Counted from the first letter of the stretch, positions 46,603 to 56,063 are shown. The stretch is DNA of 64,000 bases from Muriicola marianensis (GCF_014638095.1 NZ_BMFH01000002.1:310001-374000); one strand, 5' to 3'. Numbers and translations are program-made. The notes: generated by a model from the sequence alone, not told the origin.

Positions 46603-47982
46603 TTGTTCAGGCAATACACACGGGAATTCCGATATAACATCAGGCTCTCCATTCCTGTCATCCTCGGCATGTTGGGGCATACCTTTGTAGCTTTTGCAGA
46701 CAACATCATGGTAGGTCAGCTGGGAACGGCCGAGCTGGCTGCGGTATCCCTGGGTAACAGTTTTGTGTTTATCGCCATGTCACTCGGTATAGGGTTCTCC
46801 ACGGCCATTACACCTCTGGTGGCCGAGGCAGACGGAGCCGGGTTGAAATCAGATGCCAAAAGGGCGCTAAAACACGGTTTGGTTCTGTGTACTTTGCTGG
46901 GCCTGTCCCTCTTTGTGCTTATCCTTTTGCTCAAACCCCTGATGTATATGATGGACCAGCCTGCCGAAGTGGTGGTACTGGCCATCCCGTATCTGGACCT
47001 GGTGGCATTCTCCCTGGTCCCCCTGGTCATGTTCCAGGCATTTAAGCAGTTTTCAGAAGGGCTTTCGCAGACCAAATATCCCATGTATGCCACCATCCTG
47101 GCCAATGTGATCAATATCGTATTGAATTACCTGCTGATCTTCGGTGCCTTTGGTTTTCCAAAAATGGGGATCGTCGGAGCTGCGGTAGGGACACTGGTGT
47201 CTCGCTTTGTCATGCTTGCATTTCTCTGGATTCTGTTGAACAAGAAGCAGAAATTCCACTACTATGTCTCTGCCTTTAACTTCAGGGAACTGGAGAGAAA
47301 GGTGATGAAGAAGATCATCGATCTCGGCTTTCCTTCGGCCCTTCAAATGTTCTTTGAGGTGGCCATTTTTACGGCTGCCATCTGGTTGAGCGGGGTGCTT
47401 GGGAAGAATCCACAGGCCGCCAACCAGATCGCCCTGAATCTCTCCAGCATGACGTTTATGTTCGGGATGGGACTGGGGGTGGCTGCCATGATCCGTGTTG
47501 GTAACCAAAAAGGACTGAAAGACTGGAGTGAACTCAGGCGCATTGCCCAGTCCATCTTTTTCCTGACCCTTCTCCTTGAGATCGGTTTTGCAGTTTTATT
47601 CCTCCTTTGCAGGCACTGGTTCCCTACTATCTATCTGGATGTGGACGATCTCGCCAATCAGGCAGATAATATGGAGGTGATCGGCCTGGCTGCCCAGTTA
47701 TTGCTAGTGGCTGCCTTTTTTCAGATCTCCGATGGGTTACAGGTGGTTATACTCGGAGCCCTGAGAGGATTACAGGACGTAAAGATCCCTACGGGGATCA
47801 CATTTGTATCCTACTGGTTGATCGCCTTTCCCATCAGCTATGTGTTGGGCCTGCACACTGAACTGGGCAGTACAGGTATATGGATCGGACTCTTATCCGG
47901 CCTTACTGCTTCGGCGATTATGTTGTATCTTCGATTCAATCATTTAACCAAAAAACTTGCGCTGGAACAAGCGAACAACTGA
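46603..47982 (+). CDS. MATE-family efflux transporter
   Basis: 459 residues with about twelve hydrophobic segments. Start is TTG 46603 (read M-F-R-Q-Y-T-R-E-F-R), 15 nt after mazG. Family landmarks: SIPVILGMLGHTFVAFADNIMVGQLG near the N-terminus and the second-half repeat FPSALQMFFEVAIFTAAIWLSG. Sodium- or proton-driven export across the inner membrane; substrate unknown. Confidence 0.92.
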   Translation: MFRQYTREFRYNIRLSIPVILGMLGHTFVAFADNIMVGQLGTAELAAVSLGNSFVFIAMSLGIGFSTAITPLVAEADGAGLKSDAKRALKHGLVLCTLLGLSLFVLILLLKPLMYMMDQPAEVVVLAIPYLDLVAFSLVPLVMFQAFKQFSEGLSQTKYPMYATILANVINIVLNYLLIFGAFGFPKMGIVGAAVGTLVSRFVMLAFLWILLNKKQKFHYYVSAFNFRELERKVMKKIIDLGFPSALQMFFEVAIFTAAIWLSGVLGKNPQAANQIALNLSSMTFMFGMGLGVAAMIRVGNQKGLKDWSELRRIAQSIFFLTLLLEIGFAVLFLLCRHWFPTIYLDVDDLANQADNMEVIGLAAQLLLVAAFFQISDGLQVVILGALRGLQDVKIPTGITFVSYWLIAFPISYVLGLHTELGSTGIWIGLLSGLTASAIMLYLRFNHLTKKLALEQANN

Positions 47983-48005
47983 TAGCTAAATAAAATTTCC
48001 CAAAA

Positions 48006-48233
48006 ATGGACATACCCAAATTCTTATTTGGAGACAATACAGACTATCCATCGGCCATCTTCATCATACATACAGAGTATCCCCGCTTTATCATCAATCT
48101 GGAGAATGATGAGGTGATTTGGCTGGAGGAATTTTCCATGGAGGATGAGAAGGAGCTGGAAGCGGAGGCTCGCGAACTCTTTGAGGCGGCCAACGAATTT
48201 TACGACAGGGAGATAGGCAGATACGAGGACTGA
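48006..48233 (+). CDS. Small acidic conserved protein
   Basis: 75 residues, no signal or membrane segment, strongly acidic with two predicted helices at the C-terminus (MEDEKELEAEARELFEAANEFYDREIG). The N-terminal half DIPKFLFGDNTDYPSAIFIIHTEYPRFI has the look of a conserved Flavobacteriaceae protein; I know no function. Lies 23 nt after the MATE gene and 1 nt before the PAP2 gene, so part of that operon. Coding status is supported by tight packing and frame quality. Confidence 0.75.
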   Translation: MDIPKFLFGDNTDYPSAIFIIHTEYPRFIINLENDEVIWLEEFSMEDEKELEAEARELFEAANEFYDREIGRYED

Positions 48234-48234
48234 T

Positions 48235-48804
48235 ATGCTGGAAGAACTCATCCAAATAGACCGGGAGACCTTCCTGTTCCTCAACAACCTGGGAACGCCG
48301 TCCTGGGATGGATTCTGGCTGTTTATGACCGGTAAATGGAGTTCCCTTCCCCTCTATTTTTTACTGCTCTTCCTGAGCGGCAGGATGCTGGGATGGAAGA
48401 AAACCTTTCTACTGCTGGTTGCAGTGGCCCTTCTGATTACGGTCTGCGACCAGTTGTCTAATTTCTTTAAATTGGGAGTAGGCCGACTAAGGCCCTGTTA
48501 TGACCCTGAGTTAAACGGGCTTTTCCGACTGGTGAAAGCTTCCTGCGGAGGGAAATACGGTTATTTTTCGGCCCATGCTGCCAACACCTTTGCGGTAGCC
48601 GCCTTTTTTTCTTATCTGTTCAGGACAGACTTTAAATGGTTTCCCTGGGTGCTGATCCTGTGGGCAGGGGTGGTTTCCTACAGCAGGATCTATATCGGGG
48701 TCCACTTCCCTCTGGATGTGCTCTCAGGGGCTCTTGTGGGTACATTTATGGGCTGGCTTTTCTTCCGCTTGTATATCTTTGCCTCAGACAGGATCCGATT
48801 ATGA
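48235..48804 (+). CDS. PAP2-family membrane phosphatase
   Basis: 189 residues with about five membrane helices. All three phosphatase motifs are present: KLGVGRLRPCYD (K-x6-RP), YFSAHAANT (PSGH equivalent, S-A-H) and SRIYIGVHFPLDV (SR-x5-H-x3-D). Likely an undecaprenyl-diphosphate phosphatase or lipid phosphatase in the inner membrane. Shares an ATGA overlap with the GT39 gene downstream, which indicates coupled translation. Confidence 0.93.
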   Translation: MLEELIQIDRETFLFLNNLGTPSWDGFWLFMTGKWSSLPLYFLLLFLSGRMLGWKKTFLLLVAVALLITVCDQLSNFFKLGVGRLRPCYDPELNGLFRLVKASCGGKYGYFSAHAANTFAVAAFFSYLFRTDFKWFPWVLILWAGVVSYSRIYIGVHFPLDVLSGALVGTFMGWLFFRLYIFASDRIRL

Positions 48805-50459
48805 TCACACCGGCCCGATACTGGAGTTTGCTGCTATTGATCTCTCTGGTCTATCTCGCCGGTCTCTTCGCAACTCTTTTCGAAAACGATTCAGCTCAGT
48901 TTGCCGTCATGGCGATGAGGATGGTGCAGGAAAACGACTTCCTAAGCCTATTCAAAGGGCCCGAAGAATACCTGGACAAGCCGCATATGCATTACTGGCT
49001 GGCGGCGCTGGCTTTTAAGATCTTCGGGATACATGACTGGGCCTATCGTATCCCGGCCCTGCTGGCTTCCCTTTTGGGTGCCTGGAGTACCTTTGGGCTG
49101 GGCAGCGTGCTTTACAACAAGCAAGTGGGAAGACTGGCTTCCCTTATTTTCCTCACGGCTCAGACCATTGTACTCTCCAATATAGACGTAAGAACGGATG
49201 CCGTTCTGACCGGTTTTACGGTATTTGCGATCTGGCAACTGGCCAGGTACATCAGGGATTCGGATCTGTTCTCCCTTTTGCTTGGCGCCTTTGGTGCAGG
49301 GATCGCATTTTCCACCAAGGGACAGATCGCCTTGTTGGTCATCGGCCTGCCTGTACTTTGCCACCTGGCGTATACGAGACGATGGGAAGTATTACTCAGC
49401 TGGAAGGTGGTGGCTGCCCTGCTGGTCTTTGGTCTGACGATCAGTCCGATGTTATATGCCTACTACCAGCAATTCGACCTGCATCCGGAAAAAGTGATCA
49501 GGGGGCGCTCGGGCAGAAGCGGTATCCTTTTTATTTTCTGGGAACAGAGTTTTGAGCGCTTAAGCGGGGAAGGGGTTGGCAGAAACAGCAGTGATTATTT
49601 CTTCTTTTTTCACACCTTCCTTTGGGTCTTTTTACCATGGACTCTCATAGGAATCTTTGCCTACTGGACGGCCCTGCGAAAACTGATAAAAACTCATTTC
49701 AGAAAGAATTCAAAACTCGAATTGCTTACGGTGGGTGGTATTGGGATCATTTTTGTGATCATCAGTTTTGCCCAGTTCAAGCTCCCTCATTATCTGAATA
49801 TCCTGATCCCTCTTTTTGCCATCCTCTCAGCCTCTTACTTGTTTTCCTTGAAAAGGAGGCAAAAGACACGGGTACTGAACCGTGTACTGGCCGCACAATA
49901 CTTCATCCTGAGCCTGGTCTTCATCGCCACAGCCCTGATTTGTTTTTATGTATTTGAATGGAGAAACTGGCTGTCCTACCTTCCTTTGGGCCTGGGTTAT
50001 GCCTTACTGGCTTATTTTATCGTTAAAAAAGAGGCTCCCTATCTGCGCATTATCACCATCACCGTCCTTGCCTCGGTATTACTGAACTCCGTGCTCAACC
50101 TTCATTTCTACCCCGAACTGCTCAAATACCAGGGAGGATCATCCATGGCCCGGATCGTAGAACGAGAGAACATCCCCCCGGACCGCATTGCGAAAATTTC
50201 TGAAAGGCATACTTGGGCACTTGACTTTTATAACCGGCAACCAGTAAAGATCATCTCACTGGATCAGTTGAAAGATCTAGATGATACCTGGGTTTATGTG
50301 ACCGAAGAAGAGATGACCATGCTGCTCGGGCAGGATTTCACCTGGGACAGGGAATATTCGGTGGACCAATTCCGCATAACACGCCTGCAGGGAAAATTCC
50401 TCAATCCGAGTACCCGTTCCAAGGTGTTGAACAGGATGTACCTGCTTCATATACCCTGA
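48801..50459 (+). CDS. Glycosyltransferase family 39 (ArnT/PMT-like)
   Basis: 552 residues with about eleven membrane helices. N-terminal loop carries ENDSAQFAVMAMRMVQENDF and YLDKPHMHYWLAALAFKIFG, the ArnT-type conserved acidic and K-P-P/H-x-W motifs. Transfers a sugar from a polyprenyl-phosphate donor to lipid or protein on the periplasmic face. Starts at ATG 48801, which overlaps the PAP2 stop as ATGA; frames extending back to 48636 would lie inside PAP2. The stop abuts the convergent gene with zero gap. Confidence 0.93.
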   Translation: MITPARYWSLLLLISLVYLAGLFATLFENDSAQFAVMAMRMVQENDFLSLFKGPEEYLDKPHMHYWLAALAFKIFGIHDWAYRIPALLASLLGAWSTFGLGSVLYNKQVGRLASLIFLTAQTIVLSNIDVRTDAVLTGFTVFAIWQLARYIRDSDLFSLLLGAFGAGIAFSTKGQIALLVIGLPVLCHLAYTRRWEVLLSWKVVAALLVFGLTISPMLYAYYQQFDLHPEKVIRGRSGRSGILFIFWEQSFERLSGEGVGRNSSDYFFFFHTFLWVFLPWTLIGIFAYWTALRKLIKTHFRKNSKLELLTVGGIGIIFVIISFAQFKLPHYLNILIPLFAILSASYLFSLKRRQKTRVLNRVLAAQYFILSLVFIATALICFYVFEWRNWLSYLPLGLGYALLAYFIVKKEAPYLRIITITVLASVLLNSVLNLHFYPELLKYQGGSSMARIVERENIPPDRIAKISERHTWALDFYNRQPVKIISLDQLKDLDDTWVYVTEEEMTMLLGQDFTWDREYSVDQFRITRLQGKFLNPSTRSKVLNRMYLLHIP

Positions 50460-51332
50460 CTATTGTTGGAGATCGGGACTGGGCTTTCGGAAATGATACC
50501 AGAAGCCCGAGAGGGATACCAGGGCCGTGATCAGAAAAAAGATCATGCTGATCGCAACGGAGCGTTCTTCTTCCAATCCAAACCACAGCGCCCCGTAAAG
50601 GAAAACGAGTTCCCTGCTGCCTATCCCTCCTATAGTCAGGGGAATGACGGACACGATGGAGGAAATAAGGAAAATAAACAGGTACTCATAAGTATTCAGG
50701 GAGATATCCAGGGACCAGAGGATGAGCAACACACTCGTTAACTGTGCGAGCTGAACCAGGGCAGAGAGGAGGTTGGTCTTCCAGAAAATGGCCTTTACAT
50801 ATGGGAAAAATCGAACGTACACCCAATAGAAAATCAAAAAGCCCAGGGGCACACAGAAGAGCAACAGCCATCTGAAGGGGGTTAGGGGAGACCCCTCAAG
50901 GGTAAATCCCAGGATACAGGCAAAGACGAAGAGCAGGAGGAGTCCGCTCAGCCGGTCCAGCAACAACACAGCCACCACCCTTTTTGTAGACACTTCAAAG
51001 TGCTGTTTGAGGTAGTAGCCCTTGTAGGCGTCACCGCCGATCCCTCCCGGTAAAAAGAGGTTGTAGAACATACCCAGCAGATAAAGGCGGAGGTTTGTAC
51101 CCGACCCCAGGGGAATGCCTATTTTATGGAAATACAGGTTGAGACGGATGGCCGCCACGAATTTGGAAACTACAAAAAGTAGTAGAGCTCCCATAAGGTA
51201 AAGGGAATTCGCATTTTTAACCGCTGAAATTACTTCCCTGAATGGGATCTTGGTAAAGATAAAATAGATCAGGGCGGCACTTACCACCACTTTCAGAAGA
51301 GTGATCCCTTTTTTACGCAGGCCGGCCTCCAA
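50460..51332 (-). CDS. Lysylphosphatidylglycerol-synthase-TM-like (flippase-like) membrane protein
   Basis: 290 residues, about eight membrane helices. FLPGGIGGDAYKGYYL in the first half and PLTIGGIGSRELVFLYG near the end are family landmarks of the UPF0104/LPG_synthase_TM group; the enzymatic domain of MprF is absent. Such proteins are thought to move or bind lipids; flippase function is inference. Start overlaps the end of the upstream polyprenyl-glycosyltransferase gene by 20 nt. Confidence 0.9.
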   Translation of the reverse strand: MEAGLRKKGITLLKVVVSAALIYFIFTKIPFREVISAVKNANSLYLMGALLLFVVSKFVAAIRLNLYFHKIGIPLGSGTNLRLYLLGMFYNLFLPGGIGGDAYKGYYLKQHFEVSTKRVVAVLLLDRLSGLLLLFVFACILGFTLEGSPLTPFRWLLLFCVPLGFLIFYWVYVRFFPYVKAIFWKTNLLSALVQLAQLTSVLLILWSLDISLNTYEYLFIFLISSIVSVIPLTIGGIGSRELVFLYGALWFGLEEERSVAISMIFFLITALVSLSGFWYHFRKPSPDLQQ

Positions 51333-52272
51333 TGCTTATGTTTTTTATGCGATAAGGCCGTTTGCTTTGGGATTCATAATAGGTACGGATCAGGAGTTCC
51401 ATGACGATACCTATGGTGAACAGTTGAATACCCCCGAGGATGAACATCATCCCGAAGATCAGCAAGGGTCTGCTGCCTATGTCTTCCCCGAAACCGAGCT
51501 TTACCACAAGGAGGTATGCATTGATCAGAAGACCCAGCAGGATCAGGAATACCCCCAGGATACCGAAAAGGTGAATGGGTCGCTGGAAGTACTTTCGGAT
51601 AAAGAGCAGCAGCATCATATCAGCGACCACTTTAAAGACGCGTTCCAGTCCGTATTTAGAAACCCCGCCGTGCCTGGCATGGTGCTTTACCGGTACCTGT
51701 TTGATCCGGGCCCCTTCCAGAAATGCGAGTAAGGTAATGAATCGGTGCATCTCTCCGTATAGATTGAGATCCTTGGCAATGTCCCGTGTAAAGACTTTCA
51801 AGGCACACCCGTTGTCCTTGATATCGAGCTTGGTCACCCGACGCACCAGGAAATTGGCGATCTTGGAAGGAATCTTCTTTACCAGGGAGTCCTTTCGTTT
51901 TTGCCGGATACCGGTTACGACATCGTATTCCCCGCTAAGGGCGTGTTCCAGCATTTGCGGGATGTCGCTGGGATCGTTCTGAAGATCCCCGTCCATGGTG
52001 ATGATGTATTCTCCCTCCGCATAATCCAGTCCGGCTGCCAGGGCCAGGCTCTGACCGTAGTTCTTTTTCAGGGCGAGGAGGTGGACGCGCTTATCTTCCA
52101 TATCCTGGATGACCCTGCGTGTTTGGTCCGTCGAAAAGTCATCGACATAAACGATCTGATAGTGATATCCTTTAAGGCTTTCGTGTATCTTTTCAGTGAG
52201 AAGGGCCACATTGGCCTCTTCATTGAAGAGAGGGACCACGATAGAAAGGAGTGCTTCGGTCTTGGGTCTCAT
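51313..52272 (-). CDS. Polyprenyl-phosphate glycosyltransferase (GtrB/DPM1-like)
   Basis: 319 residues. GT2 domain SIVVPLFNEEANVALL, VYVDDFSTDQT, ITMDGDLQNDPSDIP (DxD) and GEYDVVTGIRQKRKDS; two C-terminal membrane helices (about 230-295). Makes polyprenyl-phosphate-linked hexose on the cytoplasmic face, as in GtrB. Adjacent to a flippase-like protein and opposite a GT39 enzyme that uses this type of donor. Confidence 0.94.
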   Translation of the reverse strand: MRPKTEALLSIVVPLFNEEANVALLTEKIHESLKGYHYQIVYVDDFSTDQTRRVIQDMEDKRVHLLALKKNYGQSLALAAGLDYAEGEYIITMDGDLQNDPSDIPQMLEHALSGEYDVVTGIRQKRKDSLVKKIPSKIANFLVRRVTKLDIKDNGCALKVFTRDIAKDLNLYGEMHRFITLLAFLEGARIKQVPVKHHARHGGVSKYGLERVFKVVADMMLLLFIRKYFQRPIHLFGILGVFLILLGLLINAYLLVVKLGFGEDIGSRPLLIFGMMFILGGIQLFTIGIVMELLIRTYYESQSKRPYRIKNISIGGRPA

Positions 52273-52303
52273 GGGAGGTTTGTTGCCCGCAAATTTAGGG
52301 TAT

Positions 52304-53299
52304 TTATTTCATTCCTTTCCGATAGGCATCGAGCAACTCCTCAGCAGCTCTGAAGGGAGAGATCTTCAGCTCTTCAACGGCCTTCTCCAGTTTGCTAATG
52401 GACTTCTTTACTTGGACTTGCTCATAGAATTGCCCTTTTAATAAGGTTTCAGTCGTCTGTTGGAACCAGTATCTGTTCTGGCCCTTCCTCTTTTGGTCGA
52501 AGTGTCCGGATGCACGGTTCTCATTAGCGTAGTCCTCTATCATTTCCCATATCTCGGGAATCCCGGTGCCTTCGATGGAAGAACAGGTAAGTACGCGGGG
52601 GACCCAATTGTTCTCCTTGGGGGGATAGAGGTGCAGTGCCTTTTCAAATTCGCTTTTTGCCTGTTTTGCCCGTTTGATATTTTCTCCCTCTGCCTTGTTG
52701 ATCACAATGGCATCGGCCATTTCCATGATCCCTCTTTTGATACCCTGAAGTTCGTCTCCTGCACCAGTGAGCTTGAGCAATAAGAAAAAATCGACCATAC
52801 TGTGGACAGCCGTCTCACTCTGCCCCACGCCGACCGTCTCAACCAGGATTACATCGAATCCGGCTGCTTCGCATAGGATAATACTTTCCCTGGTCTTGCG
52901 TGCAACCCCTCCAAGGGAAGTGCCCGATGGGGAGGGCCTGATAAATGCCATAGGGTCGTTGACCAGCTGTTGCATCCTGGTCTTGTCTCCCAGGATGCTG
53001 CCCTTGCTTACTGTACTACTGGGATCCACTGCCAGGACAGCCACTTTCTTGCCCATGGCCGTAAGCATGGTCCCGAATCTTTCAATAAAGGTACTTTTGC
53101 CCACCCCCGGTACCCCGGTGATCCCGATCCTCAGAGTCTCCCCCTTCATTGTCAGGCATTTTTCTATAATCCCATAGGCTTTTTCACGGTGGTCCGGATG
53201 GGTACTTTCTACAAGGGTGATCGCCCTGGCCAGCAGTGACTGGTTTCCCACACGGATTCCCTTCACCAGCTCCTCGACCGTGGGTGTTTTCAGCCTCAT
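52304..53299 (-). CDS. meaB: Methylmalonyl-CoA-mutase-associated GTPase MeaB/ArgK
   Basis: 331 residues from ATG 53299, matching the E. coli ArgK start. P-loop GITGVPGVGKST, SSTVSKGSILGDKTRM (switch I), VILVETVGVGQSE, VINKAEGEN (NKxD-type base site). G protein that protects B12-dependent mutase cofactor loading; no mutase gene in the window. Other in-frame starts exist: TTG 53350 forms a TTGA overlap with the DUF2911 stop, and ATG 53392 lies inside DUF2911. Coupling to DUF2911 is therefore possible and the start is uncertain. Confidence 0.93.
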   Translation of the reverse strand: MRLKTPTVEELVKGIRVGNQSLLARAITLVESTHPDHREKAYGIIEKCLTMKGETLRIGITGVPGVGKSTFIERFGTMLTAMGKKVAVLAVDPSSTVSKGSILGDKTRMQQLVNDPMAFIRPSPSGTSLGGVARKTRESIILCEAAGFDVILVETVGVGQSETAVHSMVDFFLLLKLTGAGDELQGIKRGIMEMADAIVINKAEGENIKRAKQAKSEFEKALHLYPPKENNWVPRVLTCSSIEGTGIPEIWEMIEDYANENRASGHFDQKRKGQNRYWFQQTTETLLKGQFYEQVQVKKSISKLEKAVEELKISPFRAAEELLDAYRKGMK

Positions 53300-53346
53300 G
53301 GACCTCAGGTCAGAAGCACTCTTATCTCCTATGTTGCCCGTACTGC

Positions 53347-53913
53347 TCAAGACTTTTGAAAGATCGGTACCTGTACCTTGGTCCTGTCCCACATCAGGGA
53401 AAGGAAAAGTCCGTAGTCATCAGGAAAACTTATGGTAAAATTTTCCTGGGTGGCAGACATTTCTATCACAGATGCCTGCACCTGCAGTACATCCGTCTCC
53501 GGGTTCCTGGTGGCTTCTGTGCCTCCGCTGCTCAGAGTAGCTCCCCAGTCCGGTATCTCGCTGTTAAAAATGATCGTCCATTGCTTTTTACCAGGGATGG
53601 TCCAAAGGGAATAGGAACCTGCAGGAAGAGGTTTGCCCTTGATCATCAGGTCTGTTTTGGTCTCAAACCGTGTGGGTTCGTTGGCCCCGGTCCGCCAGAC
53701 CTCGTGATAAGCCACCAGATCCCCGAAGATTACCCTTCCTTTTTTGGATGGACTGCTGTAATTGACCAGCAGGTCATAGCCGTCATTTTGATAGACCACG
53801 GTGGTTTCCGGGCTGTGTTTTTTAGTCTGCTGCCTCAGAAATGGCATACCGACAAAATAAAAGAGCAGGCCCAGTACCACCAGGATACCTATGACCCATT
53901 TCAGAATTTTCAT
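53347..53913 (-). CDS. DUF2911 family protein
   Basis: 188 residues with an N-terminal membrane anchor (about 5-24). Core YDLLVNYSSPSKKGRVIFGDLVAYHEVWRTGANEPTRFE is the DUF2911 pattern (landmarks SSPSKKGR and EVWRTGANEPT), followed by LPAGSYSLWTIPGKKQWTIIFNSE. Beta-rich domain facing the periplasm; function unknown. First gene of the run DUF2911 - meaB - GT2 - flippase-like. Confidence 0.92.
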   Translation of the reverse strand: MKILKWVIGILVVLGLLFYFVGMPFLRQQTKKHSPETTVVYQNDGYDLLVNYSSPSKKGRVIFGDLVAYHEVWRTGANEPTRFETKTDLMIKGKPLPAGSYSLWTIPGKKQWTIIFNSEIPDWGATLSSGGTEATRNPETDVLQVQASVIEMSATQENFTISFPDDYGLFLSLMWDRTKVQVPIFQKS

Positions 53914-53941
53914 TGTGTTTTGCGATTAGGATTATAAGGAA

Positions 53942-54850
53942 CTAAGGTAGTGAATCGAACCTAAAAAAAGATTCATTCCTGTAGGTTTCTCCGGGTTGAA
54001 GGATACAAGAAGGAAAGGAGGAATGGTTGGGTGCATCCGGATAATTTTGGGTTTCAAAACAGATGGAAGGCAGATCTTTTGGAGTGTAGACAACCAGGGC
54101 CGGTTGGTTAGATTCTACGGTAAGCCTGATACCTGACACAGGGGAGTAGGCAAGGGCTTTGGGGTCTTTATCGGGATCGAACACATAAGGAGTGTCTAGG
54201 CGGGTCGATCCAAGGGGGCGCATGCTATGAAAATCGTATGCCGTGTCCATTACCTTCACAAGTTTACCTGTTGGTAAAAGGTTTTTCTCGGTCTCGAGTC
54301 GCTCCTCTGCAAAAATCTGTAAGTGCAGGTGATCGGGCGATCTCTCCCCGTCCAGTCTGAAATAGCTGTGGTTCGTCAGATTTACTACGGTCGGGCGATC
54401 GGTGGTGGCCTCATGGTAGATCCTCAAAGCGTTGCCCAGGAGTTGATAGGTGACCTGTACATACAGCTCGCCAGGATACCCCTCTTCCAGATGCGGGCTG
54501 AGGTATTCGTAGGTCACAAACGGATCCTTGCCATTATGGAATTCCTTTACTTTCCACATTCTCCGTCCCAACCCTTTTTTACCCCCGTGTAAATGCACTC
54601 CCCCTACAGCATCGATAGGGTAGGACGATTCCCCTATTTGTAACTGCGCACCGGAAATTCTGCCGGCAAATCGTCCTACACACGCACCCAAAAAACTTTC
54701 GTCTTTCAGGTAGTCTTCCGGATCCTGAAAGCCAACGACACAGTTCGTGAGATTTCCATTCCGGTCGGGAACCAGCAATTCCTGAATAATAGCCCCGTAG
54801 TTCAGGGTGGTAAGTTGCAGGTATTCGTTATTGACAGTGTGCAGTTTCAA
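53942..54850 (-). CDS. galM: Aldose 1-epimerase
   Basis: About 302 residues if the TTG at 54850 (reading M-K-L-H-T-V) is the start, in line with GalM relatives; TTG 54862 is an alternative. Interconverts alpha- and beta-aldose anomers. Visible site residues: NRSxxGR region as VGRFAGRISGAQLQ, GVHLHGGKKGL, NLTNHSYFRL with the catalytic histidine, and ILQPGETYRNE with the catalytic glutamate. The frame stays open to 55006, across the divergent sigma-factor promoter, so that extension is rejected. A near -7 box (minus TATTTTTA, 54872-54879) lies just upstream. Confidence 0.88.
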   Translation of the reverse strand: MKLHTVNNEYLQLTTLNYGAIIQELLVPDRNGNLTNCVVGFQDPEDYLKDESFLGACVGRFAGRISGAQLQIGESSYPIDAVGGVHLHGGKKGLGRRMWKVKEFHNGKDPFVTYEYLSPHLEEGYPGELYVQVTYQLLGNALRIYHEATTDRPTVVNLTNHSYFRLDGERSPDHLHLQIFAEERLETEKNLLPTGKLVKVMDTAYDFHSMRPLGSTRLDTPYVFDPDKDPKALAYSPVSGIRLTVESNQPALVVYTPKDLPSICFETQNYPDAPNHSSFPSCILQPGETYRNESFFRFDSLP

Positions 54851-54937
54851 TGGGAGATCCAAAGATTTTATTAAAAATAGAATATTTTGCAACACTACCT
54901 TTTTTATATCGTCTTTTAGATAACAACTCGACCAACG

Positions 54938-55495
54938 TTGGACACAAACCTGGAGATAACACGGGACCTGGTAGAACGCTGCAAGGCGAACGACCGAAGC
55001 GCACAAATGGCCTTGTACAGGCAGTATTGCGAAGGGATGTTCTGCGTGGCCATGAGATTTGTCAGGGAACGGGACGATGCAGAGGACCTGGTGCAGGAAG
55101 CATTTATAAAAGCTTTCAGGAAGATCGAGCAGTTCAGGGGAGAGGTGACCTTCGGGGCCTGGTTAAAGCGAATCGTGGTCAACAAATGCCTTGACTTCCT
55201 CAAATCAAAAAGGGAAAGGCTTATCTCCATTGAGGAGCACGAGTTACAGATAGCGGAGGAACCCGACTGGACAGTGGAACGAAAGGTTTCTGTGGACGGG
55301 GTACTCGTAGCAATGGAAAGGTTACCGGAGAAATACAGGGAAGTCCTGCAGCTCTATCTCCTTGAGGGGTACGATCACAAGGAGATCGCTGAAATCCTGA
55401 ACCTGACCCCGGTTGCCAGTCGGACCCGACTCATGAGAGGGAAAGAATATTTGCGCTCTTATTTAAATGAAAAAAAACATGAAACAGGATCTTAG
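54938..55495 (+). CDS. RNA polymerase sigma factor, ECF type
   Basis: 185 residues, TTG start. Sigma-2 region (about 20-90) with MRFVRERDDAEDLVQEAFIKAFRKI and FRGEVTFGAWLKRIVVN; sigma-4 (about 120-178) with LPEKYREVLQLYLLEGYDHKEIAEIL and the recognition helix TPVASRTRLMRGKEYLR. First gene of a three-gene operon; the following gene overlaps it by 29 nt and is a likely anti-sigma partner. Divergent from galM. Confidence 0.95.
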   Translation: MDTNLEITRDLVERCKANDRSAQMALYRQYCEGMFCVAMRFVRERDDAEDLVQEAFIKAFRKIEQFRGEVTFGAWLKRIVVNKCLDFLKSKRERLISIEEHELQIAEEPDWTVERKVSVDGVLVAMERLPEKYREVLQLYLLEGYDHKEIAEILNLTPVASRTRLMRGKEYLRSYLNEKKHETGS

Positions 55496-56063
55496 AAAGC
55501 TTTTTGAAGCCGAACGAGCCAAAAAGCACAGCATGAAGGAAGGACACGAGGCCCGGTTTGAGCAGAGGCTGGATGAGGCATTTCCTCAAAAGCGCAGGTC
55601 TTTCTATTACCTGTTTGGCATGGCCGCTTCTGTGGTTGTGCTCCTGGGGCTGGGCTTCGTCTTCTACCAACAGATGCAGACAGAAATCCCTGTAAAGACC
55701 ACTGTCGTTGACAAACAACCTGTTTCTGAAGAGCCCTATGCGATCTCTCTGGGAGACCTCTCTCCGGATCTCAAAAAGGTGGAGACCTATTATGTGAGCT
55801 CGATCAACCTTGAGCTTTCGCGCCTCGATCTCTCTGAGGACAATAAAGAAATAGTTGACGACTTTATGGGTCGGCTTGCCGAATTGAACCTGGAATACAG
55901 GGACCTGAACAGGGAGCTGAACGAGATCGGTCCCAATGAACAGACCATTGAGGCCCTGATCCGCAACCTCCAACTGCGACTGCAACTCCTGTTAAAACTA
56001 AAGGATAAATTAAATCATCTAAAATCATCAAACAATGAAACAGTTACGAACAACACCGTTTAA
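55467..56063 (+). CDS. Membrane-anchored protein, putative anti-sigma factor
   Basis: 198 residues. A cytoplasmic N-terminal stretch of about 44 residues (MKKNMKQDLRKLFEAERAKKHSM) precedes one membrane helix (about 48-66), with a periplasmic helical C-terminal part ending in leucine-rich IRNLQLRLQLLLKLKDKL. There is no HxxxCxxC ZAS motif, so it is not a classical zinc anti-sigma factor; the role is inferred from operon position, overlap and topology. Alternative ATG at 55479. Overlaps both neighbours by exactly 29 nt. Confidence 0.8.
   Translation: MKKNMKQDLRKLFEAERAKKHSMKEGHEARFEQRLDEAFPQKRRSFYYLFGMAASVVVLLGLGFVFYQQMQTEIPVKTTVVDKQPVSEEPYAISLGDLSPDLKKVETYYVSSINLELSRLDLSEDNKEIVDDFMGRLAELNLEYRDLNRELNEIGPNEQTIEALIRNLQLRLQLLLKLKDKLNHLKSSNNETVTNNTV

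Noticed and set aside
53300-53392. Longer meaB start at ATG 53392
   Set aside because: Would overlap the DUF2911 gene by 46 nt and adds residues that do not match the E. coli-type MeaB start; retained only as an alternative.
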